Assembly: GCF_959020145.1 (NCBI RefSeq)
Contig: NZ_CAUEQY010000044.1
Span: 1 to 8,418, forward strand
Origin: an uncultured Bifidobacterium sp.
Lineage (GTDB): Bacteria > Actinomycetota > Actinomycetes > Actinomycetales > Bifidobacteriaceae
Direction of reading: 5' to 3'
DNA length: 8,418 nt
The translations under genes were made by a program, and so were the position numbers. The notes beneath the pieces were generated by a model that ran no database searches, had not been told where the DNA came from, and saw nothing but the letters and a program-made list of their open reading frames with translations. How positions within the stretch are numbered: position 1 is the stretch's first letter; each line of letters opens with the position of its first letter. Positions 6,527 to 8,418 of this stretch are shown piece by piece.

Positions 6527-6552
6527 GTGAGCGTTAACAGTGAGCGCTAACA
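6527..6552 (+). promoter_or_regulatory. Two abutting LacI-type operators at araB
   Basis: GTGAGCGTTAACA (6527-6539) and GTGAGCGCTAACA (6540-6552) are direct 13-bp repeats that differ at one base. Each contains an imperfect 12-bp LacI-type palindrome with central CG, like the site at 5157-5168. They lie one base after the -10 and cover the predicted transcription start, so a bound repressor should block initiation. The sites are an inference from pattern and context; the natural binder is the adjacent LacI-family protein. Confidence 0.8.
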
Positions 6553-6603
6553 TTCCGTCGACAATGTGGTTGTGAGGCGCTCGGATGCAAGGAGTTTGAA
6601 ACT

Positions 6604-8241
6604 ATGGCGCAAGAGCAGGGACTTGACGATCGCATCGCGCTGACCGCCGAGAAAATCCGCGCTGGCAAGACGAGTCTGGGCATCGAATTCGGCTCCACCC
6701 GAATCAAGGCCGTGCTCATCGACGACACGTACACCACCATCGCAGCCGGCGACTACGGCTGGGCCAGCCACTTGGAAGACGGCCTGTGGAGCTATTCGCA
6801 GGAAGAAATCTGGACCGGGCTGCAGACCGCATACGCGGCGCTCGCCGAAGATGTCGAAAACGCTTACGGCGAAAAGCTCACCCGCGTGGGACGCATCGGC
6901 TTCTCCGCCATGATGCACGGCTACCTCGCCTTCGGCAAAGATGGCGAACTGCTGGTGCCGTTCCGCACCTGGCAGAACACCAACACTTCCGAAGCGCACG
7001 AGAAGCTTTCCGAACTGTTCCAGTACAACATTCCGGAACGCTGGTCCATCGCACACCTGTACCAGGCCGTGCTCAACAACGAAGAGCACATCGGCAAGGT
7101 CGATTTCTTCACCACCCTCGCCGGCTACGTGCACTGGAAGCTCACCGGCAAGAAGGTGCTCGGCGTTGGCGACGCATCCGGCATGTTCCCGATCGACCCT
7201 ACCACGCACACCTACGAAACCGAATTCATTGAGAAGTTCAATGCGATTCCGGAAGTCGCAGCCCAGCCGTGGAAGCTTGCCGACCTGCTGCCGGAACCGC
7301 TGGTTGCAGGCACTCCTGCGGGCACGCTGACCGAAGAGGGCGCCAAGCTGCTCGATCCGACAGGCACGCTGCAGCCGGGAATCACATTCGCTCCGCCGGA
7401 GGGCGATGCTGGCACCGGTATGGTGGCCACCAACTCCGTACGCGTGCGCACCGGCAACGTTTCCGCCGGCACCTCCATCTTCGCCATGGTTGTACTCGAA
7501 CGCAAGCTGGAACGCCTGCACCCGGAAGTGGACCTCGTCACCACTCCGGCAGGCGATCTCGCAGGCATGAGCCACGCCAACAACTTCACCTCCGACCTCA
7601 ACGCATGGGTTGGTCTGTTCGGACAGTTCGCAGCTGCAATCGGCACTCCGGTCGACGCCGGCACCCTGTATGGCACGCTGTTCCGCGCGGCTATTGCAGA
7701 CGACGTTGACTCCAACTGCGGCGGACTCATCAACTACCCGTTCCGCTCCGGCGAATTCCTCGCAGGACTGCCCGAAGGCCGCCCGCTGTTCGCGCGCGGT
7801 CCGGAAGCCCGCATGAGCCTCGGCAACTTCATGCGCGCCCAGCTGTTCAGCGCATTCTCCCCGGTGAAGATCGGCATGGATGTGATGACCAAGGACGAAG
7901 GCGTTGCCGTTGACTCCCTCGTCGGCCACGGTGGCATCTTCACCACCCCGAAGGTCGCCCAGAAGATTCTCGCAGCCGCATTCGATACGCCGATCAAGGT
8001 AATGTCCACCGCTGCCGAAGGCGGCGCATGGGGCATGGCCGTGCTTGCCGATTACCTGTGGCACGCCGACCAGCCGCTCGACGAATTCCTTGACGCTCGC
8101 GTGTTCGCCGATGCCGCTTCGACCACGGAAAATCCGGATGAAGGCGATGTCGCGGGATTCGAGGAATTCTTCGATCGCTTCCGCAAGGGACTGCCGATTG
8201 AGCATGTTGCAATCGAAAGCATTCCGCTGGAAACCAAGTAA
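6604..8241 (+). CDS. araB: Ribulokinase-type FGGY carbohydrate kinase
   Basis: The enzyme most likely phosphorylates L-ribulose with ATP to L-ribulose 5-phosphate. The 545-residue protein has the FGGY kinase layout: phosphate-1 loop GIEFGSTRIKAVLID (26-40) after an N-terminal lead of about 25 residues, FSAMMHGYLAF (100-110) and FRTWQNTNTSE (120-130) in the sugar domain, EGDAGTG with the catalytic-type Asp at 268, VSAGTSIFAMV (286-296) as the second phosphate loop, and the adenosine-side GHGGIFTTP (441-449) and AEGGAWGMAVLADY (471-484). ATG 6604 has AAGGAG at 6589-6594, 9 bases before it. The ribulokinase assignment leans on the next gene, araD, and the arabinose-type regulator. The motifs differ from classical E. 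coli AraB and may belong to a distinct ribulokinase branch; xylulokinase is the alternative, as FGGY families are easily confused. Promoter and double operator lie directly upstream. Confidence 0.85.
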   Translation: MAQEQGLDDRIALTAEKIRAGKTSLGIEFGSTRIKAVLIDDTYTTIAAGDYGWASHLEDGLWSYSQEEIWTGLQTAYAALAEDVENAYGEKLTRVGRIGFSAMMHGYLAFGKDGELLVPFRTWQNTNTSEAHEKLSELFQYNIPERWSIAHLYQAVLNNEEHIGKVDFFTTLAGYVHWKLTGKKVLGVGDASGMFPIDPTTHTYETEFIEKFNAIPEVAAQPWKLADLLPEPLVAGTPAGTLTEEGAKLLDPTGTLQPGITFAPPEGDAGTGMVATNSVRVRTGNVSAGTSIFAMVVLERKLERLHPEVDLVTTPAGDLAGMSHANNFTSDLNAWVGLFGQFAAAIGTPVDAGTLYGTLFRAAIADDVDSNCGGLINYPFRSGEFLAGLPEGRPLFARGPEARMSLGNFMRAQLFSAFSPVKIGMDVMTKDEGVAVDSLVGHGGIFTTPKVAQKILAAAFDTPIKVMSTAAEGGAWGMAVLADYLWHADQPLDEFLDARVFADAASTTENPDEGDVAGFEEFFDRFRKGLPIEHVAIESIPLETK

Positions 8242-8284
8242 ATAAATATTTTAAAAACTTATTTCAATTTGAAAGGAAATGATT
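8242..8284 (+). promoter_or_regulatory. AT-rich araB-araD spacer with the araD ribosome binding site
   Basis: Only 6 of 43 bases are G or C, against a GC-rich setting. AAAGGA (8272-8277) lies 7 bases before the araD ATG at 8285. It is only one base before the in-frame ATG at 8279, which rules that codon out as the likely start. AAATAA (8240-8245) and TTATTT (8259-8264) can pair weakly, but no GC stem makes it a terminator. It is probably an unstructured initiation region for araD within one operon. Confidence 0.6.
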
Positions 8285-8418
8285 ATGGCTACTTTGGCTG
8301 ATTATGGTCCTGAGGTTCGTGCCGAGGTCAAGCAGGTGCGCGAGGTCGTGGCGACCTTGCACGAGCAGCTGATCAAGTGGAACCTGGTGGTGTGGACGGC
8401 TGGCAACGTGTCGCAGCG
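8285..8418 (+). CDS. araD: L-ribulose-5-phosphate 4-epimerase, N-terminal part (3' end outside window)
   Basis: AraD epimerises L-ribulose 5-phosphate to D-xylulose 5-phosphate, which bifidobacteria feed into the phosphoketolase pathway. Only 44 full codons are present. After an N-terminal lead of about 20 residues the segment LIKWNLVVWTAGNVS (29-43) is typical of class II aldolase/epimerase proteins, and the GNVS loop belongs to the phosphate/substrate site of AraD. The zinc-binding histidines lie beyond the window edge. The ATG at 8285 is chosen for its spacing to AAAGGA. It follows araB by 43 bases on the same strand, with no terminator between, so the two should be co-transcribed. The related fuculose aldolase is an alternative, but the ribulokinase neighbour favours AraD. 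Confidence 0.88.
   Translation, partial: MATLADYGPEVRAEVKQVREVVATLHEQLIKWNLVVWTAGNVSQ

Noticed and set aside
6564..6575. Three-codon frame ATG-TGG-TTG-TGA in the araB leader
   Set aside because: It is too short, has no Shine-Dalgarno and no sign of attenuation.
6547..8205. Very long minus-strand open frame (552 codons) opposite araB
   Set aside because: It is the antisense shadow of a strongly codon-biased GC-rich gene. It lacks a recognisable domain or a ribosome site. The frames opposite hom (1149-2384) and thrB (2639-3640) are rejected for the same reason.
1..8418. Mobile element, phage, CRISPR or defence system
   Set aside because: All gene products are recognisable housekeeping or sugar-use proteins, and no transposase, integrase, att-like repeat or spaced repeat array is seen.

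Overview
The window is ordinary high-GC actinobacterial chromosome and looks like Bifidobacterium. All genes lie on the plus strand. The genus call is an inference from the threonine/lysine genes beside an AraQ/AraBD-type arabinose locus, a 438-residue homoserine dehydrogenase and an actinobacterial-type Maf domain. No sequence search was possible.

Left half (1-5151), amino-acid biosynthesis and nucleotide sanitation. The window opens inside lysA (diaminopimelate decarboxylase, C-terminal part). A hairpin and short T-run follow, then hom (homoserine dehydrogenase), best started at a TTG behind a strong Shine-Dalgarno. A strong intrinsic terminator sits 7 bases after hom. thrB (homoserine kinase) has its own apparent promoter, and its stop overlaps by ATGA the start of a 490-residue two-domain protein. 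That protein has an N-terminal Maf nucleotide pyrophosphatase, split by a long low-complexity insertion, and a C-terminal Nudix hydrolase. lysA, hom and thrB all belong to the aspartate family: Hom and ThrB make O-phosphohomoserine for threonine, and LysA makes lysine.

Right half (5152-8418), arabinose use. A LacI-family repressor gene, probably the AraQ type, has a perfect 12-bp LacI-type palindrome over its own promoter. A 257-base gap follows with a clear promoter and two abutting 13-bp operator copies just after the -10. Then come araB (FGGY-family ribulokinase) and, after an AT-only-like 43-base spacer, the start of araD (L-ribulose-5-phosphate 4-epimerase). AraB and AraD take L-ribulose to D-xylulose 5-phosphate; araA is expected just outside the right edge. 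The operator layout suggests that the repressor controls itself and the araBD operon.

There is no RNA gene, mobile element, CRISPR array or sign of horizontal transfer. The most unusual items are the Maf-Nudix fusion with its inserted segment, its translational coupling to thrB, and the twin abutting operators at araB. I do not see a wholly new system.
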